From Stratiolaelaps scimitus (taxonomy: Eukaryota; Arthropoda; Arachnida; Mesostigmata; Laelapidae): a stretch of 64,000 nt of DNA. The first letter of the stretch is position 1. Each line of letters opens with the position of its first letter. The stretch spans positions 5,864,501-5,928,500 of the forward strand of contig JABWDB010000014.1 in the NCBI GenBank assembly GCA_019614645.1. Direction: 5' to 3'. The notes beneath the pieces are model-generated. The model saw only the letters and a program-made list of their open reading frames with translations, did not search any database and was not told the origin of the DNA. This document shows, one piece after another, positions 48,009 to 58,795 of this stretch. The translations under genes and the position numbers were made by a program.

Positions 48009-49492
48009 ATGTTGTCCTTCCGACTGACTTGTCTAGCGTCCCGGGTGCTGCCGTCAATTGGTCCCCATAGCATGAGGCCGTCATTGGTGTCGTTAGCGGC
48101 CAGGCCCCTGTCTACCGCTCCTGGAAACTACGAATGTATCCTGTATGAGAAGGCCGGCGAAAAGAAGAACATTGGCCTGATCCAGTTGAATCGGCCAAAG
48201 GCGCTAAACGCTCTGAACTCGCAGCTGATGAACGAGTTGGGCGATTGCATTGAGAAGCTGAACGACGATGCCACGATCGGGTGCATTGTCATCACCGGAA
48301 ACGAGAAGAGTTTCGCCGCCGGAGCCGATATCAAAGAGATGGCTAACAAGACGTTCGCAGATTGCTACCGGGGCCGATTTCTCGAGTCCTGGGGCAAGGT
48401 GGCCAAGTCCCAGAAGCCGACTATTGCCGCGGTAAATGGCTATGCGCTTGGTGGAGGCTGCGAATTGGCAATGATGTGCGATATCATCTACGCTGGTGAG
48501 AAGGCGCGCTTCGGACAGCCGGAAATTCTCCTGGGCACGATCCCTGGAGCTGGAGGTACCCAACGCCTGACCGCTGCCATTGGGAAGTCTCGCGCAATGG
48601 AGATGTGCCTGTCGGGCAATCAGATTTCCGCTCAAGAAGCTGACAAGTGGGGACTAGTGTCCAGGGTGTTCCCAGTTGACCAGGTAGGAACAAGTTCCAT
48701 CTTGTGATTAATAGCGCACTGAATTCGATGCATGTACATCTCAATGCAGTAATTACCGTGGCCTGAACGAGTTAAAAGAGTATAGTAAAAAAAACAATGC
48801 ACAGGACATGGTTGGAATCAACTGCCGGTCCCTGCAAGGCAGTGATAGAGGTAATACTTTGACAGTCCCGGTCAGTGCCCCAAGTCAAAATCGGTTCTGG
48901 GTTCAGTCAGTAAGTGTCTGACACCATCAGGCAATTACCTCAGTGTGAGGTCGGGTGTGCATGCAGGATTTACCTTTAACCTCTTAAAAAAAACGTAAAA
49001 AAATAATGCTATTCGAGGATTCGTCGTTTATTGGCCTATTAGAACGCACATGAACACGTGTAGAGCCTCTAAGTACGGCACATTTCATAATGACTATTAT
49101 TCGAATTATTTATATATATACTATACTATTCGACTATTATTCGCATAAATACAACGTAATCGTGAACAGAGACAATCCCTATATACGTGGTGATTAGATC
49201 TTCGCACCCATATCTCAGGTGGCAGCTCAACCGTTACATGATTTCGTTGCTCTTCTGATTTGATCTACAGGTGCTTCCTGAGTCGATCAAGCTGGCGGAG
49301 AAGATCGCCTCGAACTCACAGCTGACCACGGCTATCTGCAAGGAGACGGTGGCTCGATTCTTCGAGACGCCGTTACAGGAAGGTTTGTCAATTGAGCGTC
49401 GGGCGTTCCACTCCACTTTTGCCCTTGAGGATCGTCGCGAAGGAATGAAGGCCTTCGTTGAGAAGCGCCCGGCGAACTTCAAGAATGAATAG
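48009..49492 (+). CDS. ECHS1: Mitochondrial short-chain enoyl-CoA hydratase
   Basis: Exons 48009-48683 and 49271-49492 (phase-0 GT-AG intron of 587 bases) give 298 residues (human 290). The enzyme hydrates trans-2-enoyl-CoA to 3-hydroxyacyl-CoA in mitochondrial beta-oxidation. Residues 1 to about 37 are a basic, acid-free presequence ([14 protein letters not shown], ending ARPLSTAP). Crotonase-fold landmarks are [11 protein letters not shown], the oxyanion-hole motif [26 protein letters not shown] with catalytic Glu152, and [19 protein letters not shown] with catalytic Glu172 (rat/human Glu144 and Glu164 plus the 8-residue offset). The C-terminus ([19 protein letters not shown]) is canonical. 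The first ATG gives a full presequence; Met22 is a less likely start. It is divergent from RNF220. Confidence 0.97.
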
Positions 49493-49826
49493 TTCCAGAT
49501 ATATATTAATATATATATATAGAGCCTATCGAAGTGTACGAGGCTAACGTGTGAGCATGGCTCACTGGGACCATCGACAGCGCGGATCGACACCGTGAGC
49601 GTGACCCACTGTTCAAGGCCACATACAATATCAGGGAAGATTTGTCTTACGCATACAATGGCAATGACAGGATGGCTTTTGGCTCTATCGGACCGAATGT
49701 GTAGAGTGCATTTTACATAGCGGTGTGGCGTTGTTGATTTTATAGAAATGCTAACTGATTAGCAAGCTCAAGCGGATGCAAATGTTGTGACCACTCAAAT
49801 ATTATAACGATGTATTTTGATAAGGG

Positions 49827-49832
49827 AATAAA
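49827..49832 (+). terminator. ECHS1: Likely ECHS1 poly(A) signal
   Basis: AATAAA lies 335 bases after the stop, with no earlier canonical hexamer seen. A TA tract at 49500-49521 is in the inferred 3' UTR. Confidence 0.5.
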
Positions 49833-50781
49833 AAAATTGCAGGTACAGGTGCCATAGTTTCATAGAATGATTTGCTGTGATCATTCTAGTTGTTTCGTAT
49901 AGTTTGTAATGTGCGCACAGTTGATGAACTGTCATGTAGACCAGTAGGCAATTAGCGCCACGAAGGCGAGTACATACCGATATACAATATTGGGGTCGTT
50001 GGGCACCGTCCCACGTCAAAAATTAGCACGTCGGTAGTCGCTTACATAGAATCCGCTGAGGGTCAGCATCTATCAAAAATATCCTTTAGGAAATTGTGTC
50101 GTTCCTGTTTCGTCTAATCTGCTGCCGTCCAACAGGAGAAAGATTCGGGGTATCAGGATGCTTGGTACCGTGGCCCATGCCAAGACAGGTGCCTTCCTCC
50201 GAAATACAGTTCCTTGCAGTTCAATTAACGAGCGACTATGTGATACAACATGATCGTCCTGCACAGAAACTCGATGGACCGGGGAAGAGGTGCATCGATG
50301 TTGCGACGAGCCGCCACCTCGGAAGAACTGTCATACTCCCTCTCTCTGCTTCTTACATATACATTAATCTATGGGCGCCATAGACGAATTGTCGCATACC
50401 ACCTGCTCCATTGTTGCACGTTCCAAAAGATTGTTTAAGCGACCCCTATGTAACGGTAGAGCATATGGAGCACGTTGCGATAATTTCCGTTCAGGTAAAT
50501 AGCCAGCCCACCTTGACATGTACACACAGCAAAATTAATCTCGTTTGCTTAAAATATCGAACGGACAGAGCCAACATGTCTATATATTCACATGCACGCC
50601 TATCGTCATATCATGTGCAGCTCAATGAAACAGTTTCGCGTGGCCGCATATTGGTTTCGATAGCCAAGACATAACGTTTTGATATGAGGAACCCATACAT
50701 TTCGTCATGTATTCTCGTATATATGATATTGTAGTATCGGTTCGCGCCGTTTATTCCTCGTTGTATTCCTTTTTCTTCCAA

Positions 50782-50865
50782 ATGGAGCATAGATATCAAC
50801 TATCCGGTCGCCTTCTTGTTTGTGTAACCAAGTGGCCTCATCAAATCCTCCTCTGTATTCTACAA
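50782..50865 (+). CDS. Candidate first coding exon, unidentified
   Basis: An ATG in good context (CAAATGG) opens 28 codons, beginning MEHRYQLSGRLLVC, that end at phase 0 before a strong donor, CAA followed by GTAAGTGAC. The phase is compatible with a short exon at 55174-55196. Nothing else supports it; the peptide resembles no family I know. Confidence 0.2.
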
Positions 50866-52381
50866 GTAAGTGACTTCCTTTCCCAAACGCATTGAGCCCT
50901 CAATGTCAATGTTGTTTTGCCCGCACACATTGGGTGCTCAGAATTCTCGAAAAAGCTTTGCTCTCTCACACACTCTCTCTCTCCGCCTCCTTTTGCTGTT
51001 GGTGCCAATGGTGCTACAGCCTTGTTCCACAGTTGCCCGCCGTCTCTGATTTCTTTCGCTCTGTCTAGTTGGCGGTCGGTAAATGTCTCATCCATTTCAG
51101 CGTAGTGTCTCCCTCCGTCGCCAGGCGTTGGCGTAGTTTCCGAGCAGTCGCTGCGCGTCCAAAGCCGCTCATCAGATCAGGTGAGCTCGGAAGCGGGCGG
51201 GTGTTCGGGGGCGGCGGTCCGACCCGGTCGGAGTTGACGGGAGTCCCACAAGGGTCTTCTGTCGATCGCCTGCTTCGCCGTCGTCGTCGTCGTCGTTTTC
51301 CTCCTCAATCTGCTCCGCTTTCATTCGTCCCTCTCGGCCCTTCTTCTTCTTTTTTCCTTTGCGAAACGTATGCCTGTCTATCAAGGCTCAACTTCGTTCC
51401 TAGTCGCTGCAACAACACCTGAGCCACCTTCATCTAGTAGTTCTGCCCGGATGTACGGGGTGAGTCGGAATCTGCAGTATCAGCGGCAAGAGCTGGAGCA
51501 GTAGCACTATGCTGTTCTGCAAAGGACAATCATGAAGATAAATGTTCGTCTGCGCAGCAAAATGTTCCTTTCAGTTTAGTTTGTTCCCGGTCGTGCGCGT
51601 TCTCTCTCTCTCTCTCTCTGCCTTCTTCGAGCTGCTTTTCGAGAACAGCGTGTTGCTGTGTGGAGGGTCGGTCGAGTCAAATGAACGCTACCCCGGCCGA
51701 CTACCCGCACTCCCATAGTTGCACAGCGGTGTTTTACATGTTGTTGTACTTCGAGGCTGTCGGGGGGAAGAGGATGTTGCTTAAAACCACAGCAGGTAGA
51801 TAAGTGTCGCCGAGCAAACGGCGACGGTGGGTCATTCTTTTCGACATTGTTGTTGCCCTCGGAGTCTTCAAGCTTCACGCCTCAGATTTATACCGCCTTC
51901 GTTGTTACAACTTGGGACGATCGAATCGGGGAATACAGGGGAAAAAGCTATCTGTGTCATAATATTTTTCACCAGGTCGCCATGATTCGCATGGTGGCAG
52001 GTATGTTTATAGTTGGGTACAAAAATAACAATAATAATAATAGTAAGGTGTTCAAATGTGCGTACATAAAACTAGGCTGCTTTGAATGATTCAGTAACCC
52101 AAATGAGAACATGGGTAGCGTTTGGCTCCATCCTGTGTTTGATGTTGACCTGAGAACCCCAGTGACTAATTTAGTGGCGAGCTTCAGTGGCCAATTGAGC
52201 TACAAGCGAGAATACGAACAGTCCTATGGGAAATGTTAACGACGAAAAGAAGTTTTCAGATTGATAACAGCAAGTTATTCTTCTAGAACTTTTGAATACG
52301 CTTAAGAGTCGGATAGACGCATACATTTGGAAAGTACGTGTGACCATAGCTCATTTGAAAATCCTGTGCTACTGCCATGGT

Positions 52382-52454
52382 GCCATCGTGACCTAACAGA
52401 TAAGTCGTCGGTCTCCTAAACCGGAGGTTGCGGGTTCGAATCCCGGCAAGGGTA
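52382..52454 (+). tRNA. tRNA-Arg(CCT)-like sequence, probable pseudogene
   Basis: Anticodon arm TCGGT-CTCCTAA-ACCGG (anticodon CCT), D-arm-like GACCTAACAGATAAGTC and a perfect B box GGGTTCGAATCC resemble tRNA-Arg(CCT). The acceptor stem pairs at only about five of seven positions (GCCATCG with CAAGGGT) and the T stem has a G-G mismatch, so it looks decayed, or like the head of a retroposon. No 3' element matching the SINE-like family follows. Confidence 0.5.
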
Positions 52455-54180
52455 TGCTTTGATGTTTTGCGTTGCAAACGCCTTTCATTTTTCCTTTAAT
52501 TCACTATTGTTCTACCTAAATGCTGCTTTGAAGGTAGTGTATTTACAGAACAAAGAGAGCTCATGTTTGATGAAGTTCAGATGAACCCCTCAGCTTCATC
52601 TTAAATTCGAAGAAGGAAAGGTGTGATACTACCGAAGCTTTTACTTAAGAAGAAAAACACCTCCGATCTGCTGACCATCCCAACGAATTTTCATGTCGAC
52701 GTTTCAATATTGAAGCTGTAACTCAGGCGGCCCCATGGGGAGGTTTTCCATGAAGGGTGTTTGTAGGACGACCGTGCTAGCCGCTACCCTGGCAAGTTGG
52801 AAATTGCTTTACAACTGCCCAGAGTATTGTCCTTCGGTCAGTGTTCTTGCGGCGGCAGAACCAAGGAGAGAGCGTGTGATCGCTTCTCCCCAGATGTGTG
52901 TTTGTCTTCGATCTCGACTTTTGCTCATTGTAGAATGGACTCGATTGATAAGACCGTGTATTTCATGATAGCAATACTCATGACAGTTAGCTGAATGAAA
53001 CCGGAGATCTCTGGACTATTGCCGAAGTTTGCTGTTCGCTACTTCGCGCGACCGTTTCTGCGAATCGTCGCCATATCTGAGCGGGATAATGTTGATCAAT
53101 GCGAGATTGATTATGTATGTATGGCATTTGACATCAATTATTAACAGCCGATCGAGATTGTTTTAGAAAACAGTATTAAGTCACAAGGTACAGCTCACCA
53201 CCCGTTCAATCTACGCTTTCACAAGGTTGAACACCTGTATGAATAGCAAACATTCTGCTTAACCTTACATATTGTATATGTATGTGCTGCTCATTTGAGC
53301 GGTGTTTTATCCCAGTAAGATCTGGTGAAGTAACTTTCTTGGGGAGATCGGAGACAGCATAAATGTTTGCGTTAAAATGACCTAGTGCCGTCAATACTTG
53401 ACTGTCACTACCGTGCTATGGCCATGGCAGGCGAATGCTTATTGAGAAACACCCGTGCTTGACCACCTGAGCCGAACTATTTCATCGACGCGTGTTGGAC
53501 ATCGTCGCGGGTGGTGATGATGATGTCAGCACCTCGACTATAATTTCTATAGAGATTTGCAGGTATTGCCTTTGGGGAATCCTTTTTCACCTGTGACAAT
53601 GTCATCTAGCCAACATTACCGCACTTCCACCATACGTCCTATGACGTGGTCGAAACCTGACGTACAGCTGACACACACGGAATGAACCGATTTTTACATC
53701 AATTGAACGCAGAGCTCGGTTTGTACGAACAGTTGCCAGCTGACAAGCAATTTGTGCAGAAGCTGGCCAAATCATGCAAAAGCAACCAGAGGCGATGTGG
53801 ACCACGGCGATGAGTCGTCTCGATTCGAATTGGTCAGCGCACAACTTTGAAGTCGATGAGCAACAGATACCTACATTATACATATACTATCATCCGGATT
53901 GTAAATGAGAAAAGCTAAACTAGTCATAGTTCTAGTTGAAAGAAATGCGACAATCGTGATACTCATTACGATGAAATAATAGTGTGTTGTATATGTATGT
54001 GTATGAAGGTCTCTAGGGATTGGTCAAATGCCCGGAGATGTCTCGCGCGCGAAGCGGCCACTTTATGACACCTCACTCGATCGTGTCACATCACAATAGC
54101 AACAATATATTATAGAGACACAACGAGTTAGTCGTCGCTCGACCCCTGGGTACTGACTACGTGAATGGACGAAGAGCATT

Positions 54181-54206
54181 TATCGAGTACGAAATTGTAC
54201 TCGATA
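54181..54206. repeat. Perfect 10-bp inverted repeat, 6-nt loop
   Basis: TATCGAGTAC and GTACTCGATA flank GAAATT. Confidence 0.85.
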
Positions 54207-54452
54207 TAATGTCGTGTAATCGGTAATAATAATTAATTATTAATAAATTAATTGATAATACGCAACACAGAGTCCTCCTAACTACCGCCTGATGGTTAAC
54301 TCCTCCTGGCCTTAACTAATAATAATAATAATAGTCCTAACAGTTTTTCGAGTTCGCCTATGTGACAAGCCTCGCCTGTGATATAACCACAGTGGCAGTG
54401 GATAAGCTGCGAATATTGATAAAAAAAAATGAATGGTATCTATCATGTTTTG

Positions 54453-54521
54453 CTTAGTGTACAATTTTTTTTTTTTTTTTTTTTTCGAGCTGACCCTCAG
54501 CTGTTCCCTTAGTGTACAATT
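54453..54521 (-). mobile_element. 41-bp retroposon stub with 14-bp target-site duplications
   Basis: CTTAGTGTACAATT occurs at 54453-54466 and again at 54508-54521. Between them are 19 T followed by 'cgagctgaccctcagctgtt' and 'cc'. On the minus strand this is 22 bases of element 3' end plus a poly(A) tail. The same 22 bases occur, with two changes, at 28136-28157. It is an extremely 5'-truncated, recent target-primed insertion. Confidence 0.85.
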
Positions 54522-55111
54522 AAAAAGCAACACCTATCAGTTATATACGTACATGAGTGGTTCACTCCGGTAGACCAATATTTTAATTATTTTTATTCTT
54601 AAGAGTTAGCCAAATATTATACTCGTGTATGATCGGAGAATGAGACGATTTTTTTTATCTGGGGTGTGTAGGCCTTGTAACCACTGACCTATTGACGCAA
54701 AGATCAAAGCTGTACTCCTCTCTCTCTGCGAACTGCTAAAGATAGTGTTTGTCTTATTCTGTATTCTACCTGTTAGTCTGTATTTTCCCTTACGTTTGCC
54801 ACCATATCCATACGGTTTGCAAGATTTTCAATAGATCGTTCCGAACCTTTGCTAATTAGACCCACGGTCTCTAAAGCAATTTGCACGAAGTTGTATGCAT
54901 CGCTAAGCCCTGCGTGTTTGGTCTTCCTCTATGGGGTCTGGTGCCTATGCCGCAGTGGAAGCGCACTAATGTATCATGTTGGAGCAAACCACAACACACA
55001 AAACTCCTACATCCCATGCTGGGTACCTCCCACGAGACCCCACTGGTATACCTACACCATCAGATCTTCTTCCCGAATCGAGGACCAGACCTCCCCTGCT
55101 CAATCGTTGAG

Positions 55112-55196
55112 GGTACGCCGAAGGGCTCCATGAATGGTCGCGTTTAACTCTGCATGTGTTGTCGCTCTACCAGAACTGCCTGGCAGCAGAGAGGAT
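55112..55196 (+). CDS. Candidate internal exon, unidentified gene
   Basis: The frame YAEGLHEWSRLTLHV, then LSLYQNCLAAERM, is open after a TGA at 55108-55110 and ends before a strong donor (GAT followed by GTAAGTCA, GT at 55197). Possible acceptors are AG at 55110-55111 or the pyrimidine-rich CTCTACCAG ending 55173, which would make a 23-nt microexon. Its phase joins the exon at 57695. Protein-like composition and the strong donor argue for reality; no homologue is recognised. Confidence 0.35.
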
Positions 55197-55409
55197 GTAA
55201 GTCAAATTTGGTTATCACGGTGTCACATGCAGCACATTTCAAGGGTTCACACAGTCCCATTATAATAGTATGATTAGTAAAATTAGTAATTATTATTATT
55301 ATCATTATTTATATAACATTGTTTCTACCAATTATTAATTATTATTATATAGAAGACCATGGCATTCATCGATGTCGTGCTTCCTGTTAAAGTTTCCTCA
55401 AATTATTTC

Positions 55410-55449
<40 letters not shown>

Positions 55450-57694
55450 TCAGTTCTAACTTGTTCATTTGTGCGTGTTGCTTTCCTTCGCGTCACTGAA
55501 GGTTCAGGTTGACATGAGGCACAGGAACATCATGTGACTCTCGTTAAGTCCCATTCGCTTGTGTCGTGTATATTGAATATGACCTTAATCCGAAGGCGCA
55601 GCTCTCTTTTACGCCACCCAGCGATTTCATCGTCGTACTAATGAACGCTTTCGTATCTAATCAACTCCTGGAAATTGTTGCGGCTCGCTGTGTTTCGCTC
55701 AAGTCAAATTTGCATTTGCCTGCACGTTTCCTGTTGTGGCTGCTATTTGTCAACAGTTTGTTTGTCAATTAGCGAATGATTAATTAAATGTTGTGTGACA
55801 GCCTGCTGATGAGCCTCGAAAGCTTGTATCAGGCGTGATTGCTATAAAGCAGATCGGATCCGGCGCCTTCGATTTCAGCGTTGCGTTTATTCAAGCGCGT
55901 TTTGTGTGACCGCTACACTTGGTTCGAATGAGCTCTTCTCACTGTTTGCTAAGCCGTTTGCCTGAGGCCAGGCCTGGGCGTGTATCGAAGAAATGCTTTC
56001 ATGAGAAGCCCTTTGAATGATCAGAACAACAGCAACTGTGTGATGCCATTTTTTTATGACTGATATCGACCGATAGCGACCCTCACAACGTATATAGCAC
56101 AACGCGTATCAGCGATAGCAGCGCTATCAGTGAGAACAACAAAACTGAATCGAAGATAACGCTTTTTTTTTATGTTTGGCCAATCTCGACATATGCCCCC
56201 AAAATATTTTGTCGTCTTTTAGATAACGATGAATAACGATATGCGCAAAAAAGAAGCAATTAACCTAATGACTGTGACCACTATCAGATTCCCCCCATAA
56301 CGTGAATCCCGAATGAAGCTGATCAGCACAAATAGCGCAATTCTCGCTGGCTGTGACCTAACTAATGTAGTCGTTGGTAACGAGCTGCAAATTTGCATGC
56401 GGCCAATCGCACTCCACTGTCGAGTATTGTGACTATACTCCATTTGATATTCTACCCAAAAATAGTCGAACTGTGGCTGTGTCCATAGAGCCAAGCGGCA
56501 TGGCACTGGGTGCTGCTGCTGCTGCTGCTGTTATACGAAATACTGTCCCGCGGTTGATAGATCAGCCGCGGCTGCGATGGCGTTGCTTCTTGTTCTATTT
56601 GTCATGAGGATGAAGAGTGCCGACTTCAGTAGCCACCGCAGTCTCGTCCCGTGTTCTCATCTCAGTGTCCTTTTCTGTCTTGCTTTCCCTATATCTCTCT
56701 CCCATGGTAGAGCTTCCATTTCACCGACTTGTGTTAGTTCAAATCCTTCGTTTTGCTGCAACTGCTGCTGCTGCTGTCGCCGCTGCTGCCACTGCCGCCG
56801 CCGACACTTGACTCGCTGATGGAAGGCATCACATCCAATCTGTCAAGGTGGTAGCTCGACTTCAAGTAGCTTCCCGCATCCAGCAGCCCCCCTCCCCCCC
56901 CCGTGGGGGGAAGGCGAGGGGTTGTTCAACGACAACTGCTGCAATTCATTGAGCTCGTATGCAACAAACCAACCACGACGTTTCCGCTCGCTCTTTCTGC
57001 CTCTCTCTCTCTCTCTCTCGCTCTCTGCATTTCCATAGTATTAGCTTGTTTCGTATAGATTTGCGGCAGCATTATATACGCAGGCGTGCTGAATGTGCCA
57101 TCGACAGGGCAAAGTTTCGACACAATCTACAAAGTGACTACGGACAACGGAGCTATTCACCATCCATATCGGTCTGTGGTAGACGATGAAACTGGCGATG
57201 ATCTCTCTGATCGAACTGGGGCGATCCTGAGAGACAAAGAGCGGTCGTCTAGCTGAATAGAATCTACAAAAGCCATATAATTATCGAAAACGAGATTTCT
57301 TACCTCAATGAAAATTGAGACAGGCGGAGACTCGCTCAGAGTTTCAATATGTTCGCCTGGTCGGATTGGAGAACGCAAATCGTGTGCTAGAGCGTTTGTA
57401 CCATATTAATCATTGTATCTCGAGACCGCGAACTGACGAATCGACCGCTTAATGGGGGCCGGCTAAATAATCGCTTGCCATTGGCTACTCGGCCACTTGT
57501 GATCACAGTTTGAGCCTGTCGCGGCGGTGTCAAACGCGCAAGCATCTGTTGCAGCGCAGAGCAGAATTTGCATTGGCTTCAAGGAGAATTTGCAGGGCAG
57601 AGCTTGCATTGGTCTAGATTATAATGAATATAAGATCGCTTATGAATGCCTGGCTGGGGGCGTGTTTACTTCATTTAGTCATTTAACGCCATAG

Positions 57695-57809
57695 GTGCGA
57701 AGTGAAGGCGCACCTTATGTCGGAGGCCGACGCCGCGAGAGACACACTCGAAGAATTGCAGCGGCTGTGGAGGCGAACGGTGCCACCGCAGTTGAGCGGA
57801 TCACGATAG
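57695..57809 (+). CDS. Candidate terminal exon with amphipathic helix, unidentified gene
   Basis: After the acceptor ...GCCATAG (AG 57693-57694) the frame CEVKAHLMSEADAARDTLEE, then LQRLWRRTVPPQLSGSR, runs to TAG at 57807. The heptad-like helix is typical coding sequence. Joined to 55196 the split codon becomes ATG, giving AAERM-CEVKAHLM without a break in helical character. No poly(A) hexamer is seen nearby and the family is unknown. Confidence 0.4.
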
Positions 57810-58585
57810 CGACTTCAAGCTCGGACCCTAATTCTGAGTGACATCGGACGTCGACAAGTCGACGACAACTCAAGCGATTCAGTTGTCTGATATTTTTGCG
57901 TTCGGATTAACGTCAGTCATTCAACCCTGACTGCTGCCAGAGCGATTCGCCCAGTCGGAGCGAACACTTGGTTTGGTCATATGTGTGTTCGTTGTGGGAA
58001 ACAGTTAAACATGGACCCATTGTCAGCATCGAGTGAGACAGTTTTGACGCGGATGCCGATTGTGATCTGTTGCTCTCTGCCCGCTATTCTCCCTATATCC
58101 GAAGGCAGCGACCAGCGCGCGTCACGAAAAAGGTGACGAAAATAATCCGCGGAGCATTGTCGGCGTGCTGTCAAGTCGTTGGTTACATCTTTATCGTTGG
58201 CATTCGCGGATCGCTCAATGCGACATGGACAGATAAGCAGGGAATGGTCCCGTCATAAACTGCTATGAGTTCTCCAGTTCGCAAGCTACTTCACAGTGTA
58301 CTTGTGTACATTACATGGGCTAGAAAAAAAACTCGGTCAGCATCGAGCCAATTTGGGACCGAAATCTGTAGCGGCATGATGCTCAAGATCATAGTCACGC
58401 TGATATGATCGAGAGTCCAATTCTCTGAGCTTATTACTAGCTGCTGCTATATGCGGGATCCGTTTTAAGTGAGGCTTACGCTCTGCTAGCTATAGGATAG
58501 AATATAAAGGAAAATATAATAATAATAACAATATTTATAATTATAATAATAATAATGAGGGCTGGATTTCTAATGCTATTCAGAT

Positions 58586-58590
58586 AAGGT

Positions 58591-58628
<38 letters not shown>

Positions 58629-58638
58629 GTTGTACCTT
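58586..58638. repeat. Inverted repeat flanking (TA)n
   Basis: AAGGTACAA (58586-58594) and TTGTACCTT (58630-58638) flank a TA tract, the same architecture as at 18117-18150. Confidence 0.8.
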
Positions 58639-58693
58639 TTGTCAGATCATACTAACCATGTTATATATACATCTTTTATCATATTTTTTGGGA

Positions 58694-58749
58694 GAACTCA
58701 AGCACTGTGAAACTGCAGTTCCGAAAATAAACCTCAAATTAATGAGTGA

Positions 58750-58791
<42 letters not shown>
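58694..58791 (+). repeat. Dispersed repeat running into (TA)n
   Basis: 'actcaagcactgtgaaactg' plus 'cagttccgaaaataaacc' is followed within 15 bases by (TA)19. It is a sister copy of 45961-46040. A further inverted repeat, GATGTGGATTT (58796-58806) with AAATCCACATC (58872-58882), lies next to it. Confidence 0.7.

Positions 58792-58795
<4 letters not shown>

Noticed and set aside
48204..48635. Minus-strand frame of 143 codons across ECHS1
   Set aside because: Antisense shadow of a clearly conserved coding exon.
51069..51422. Plus-strand frame of 117 codons, and the antisense frame 51172-51384
   Set aside because: Arg- or Lys/Glu-rich runs come from CGT and CTT triplet repeats; no splice sites or family match.
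57157..57386. Minus-strand exon pair 57386-57304 and 57226-57120
   Set aside because: The donor GAG/GTAAGA and the acceptor TCTCTCAG look good, but the intron would be only 77 bases against 158 or more elsewhere in the window, the second exon's product is unconvincing, and nothing links it to a gene.
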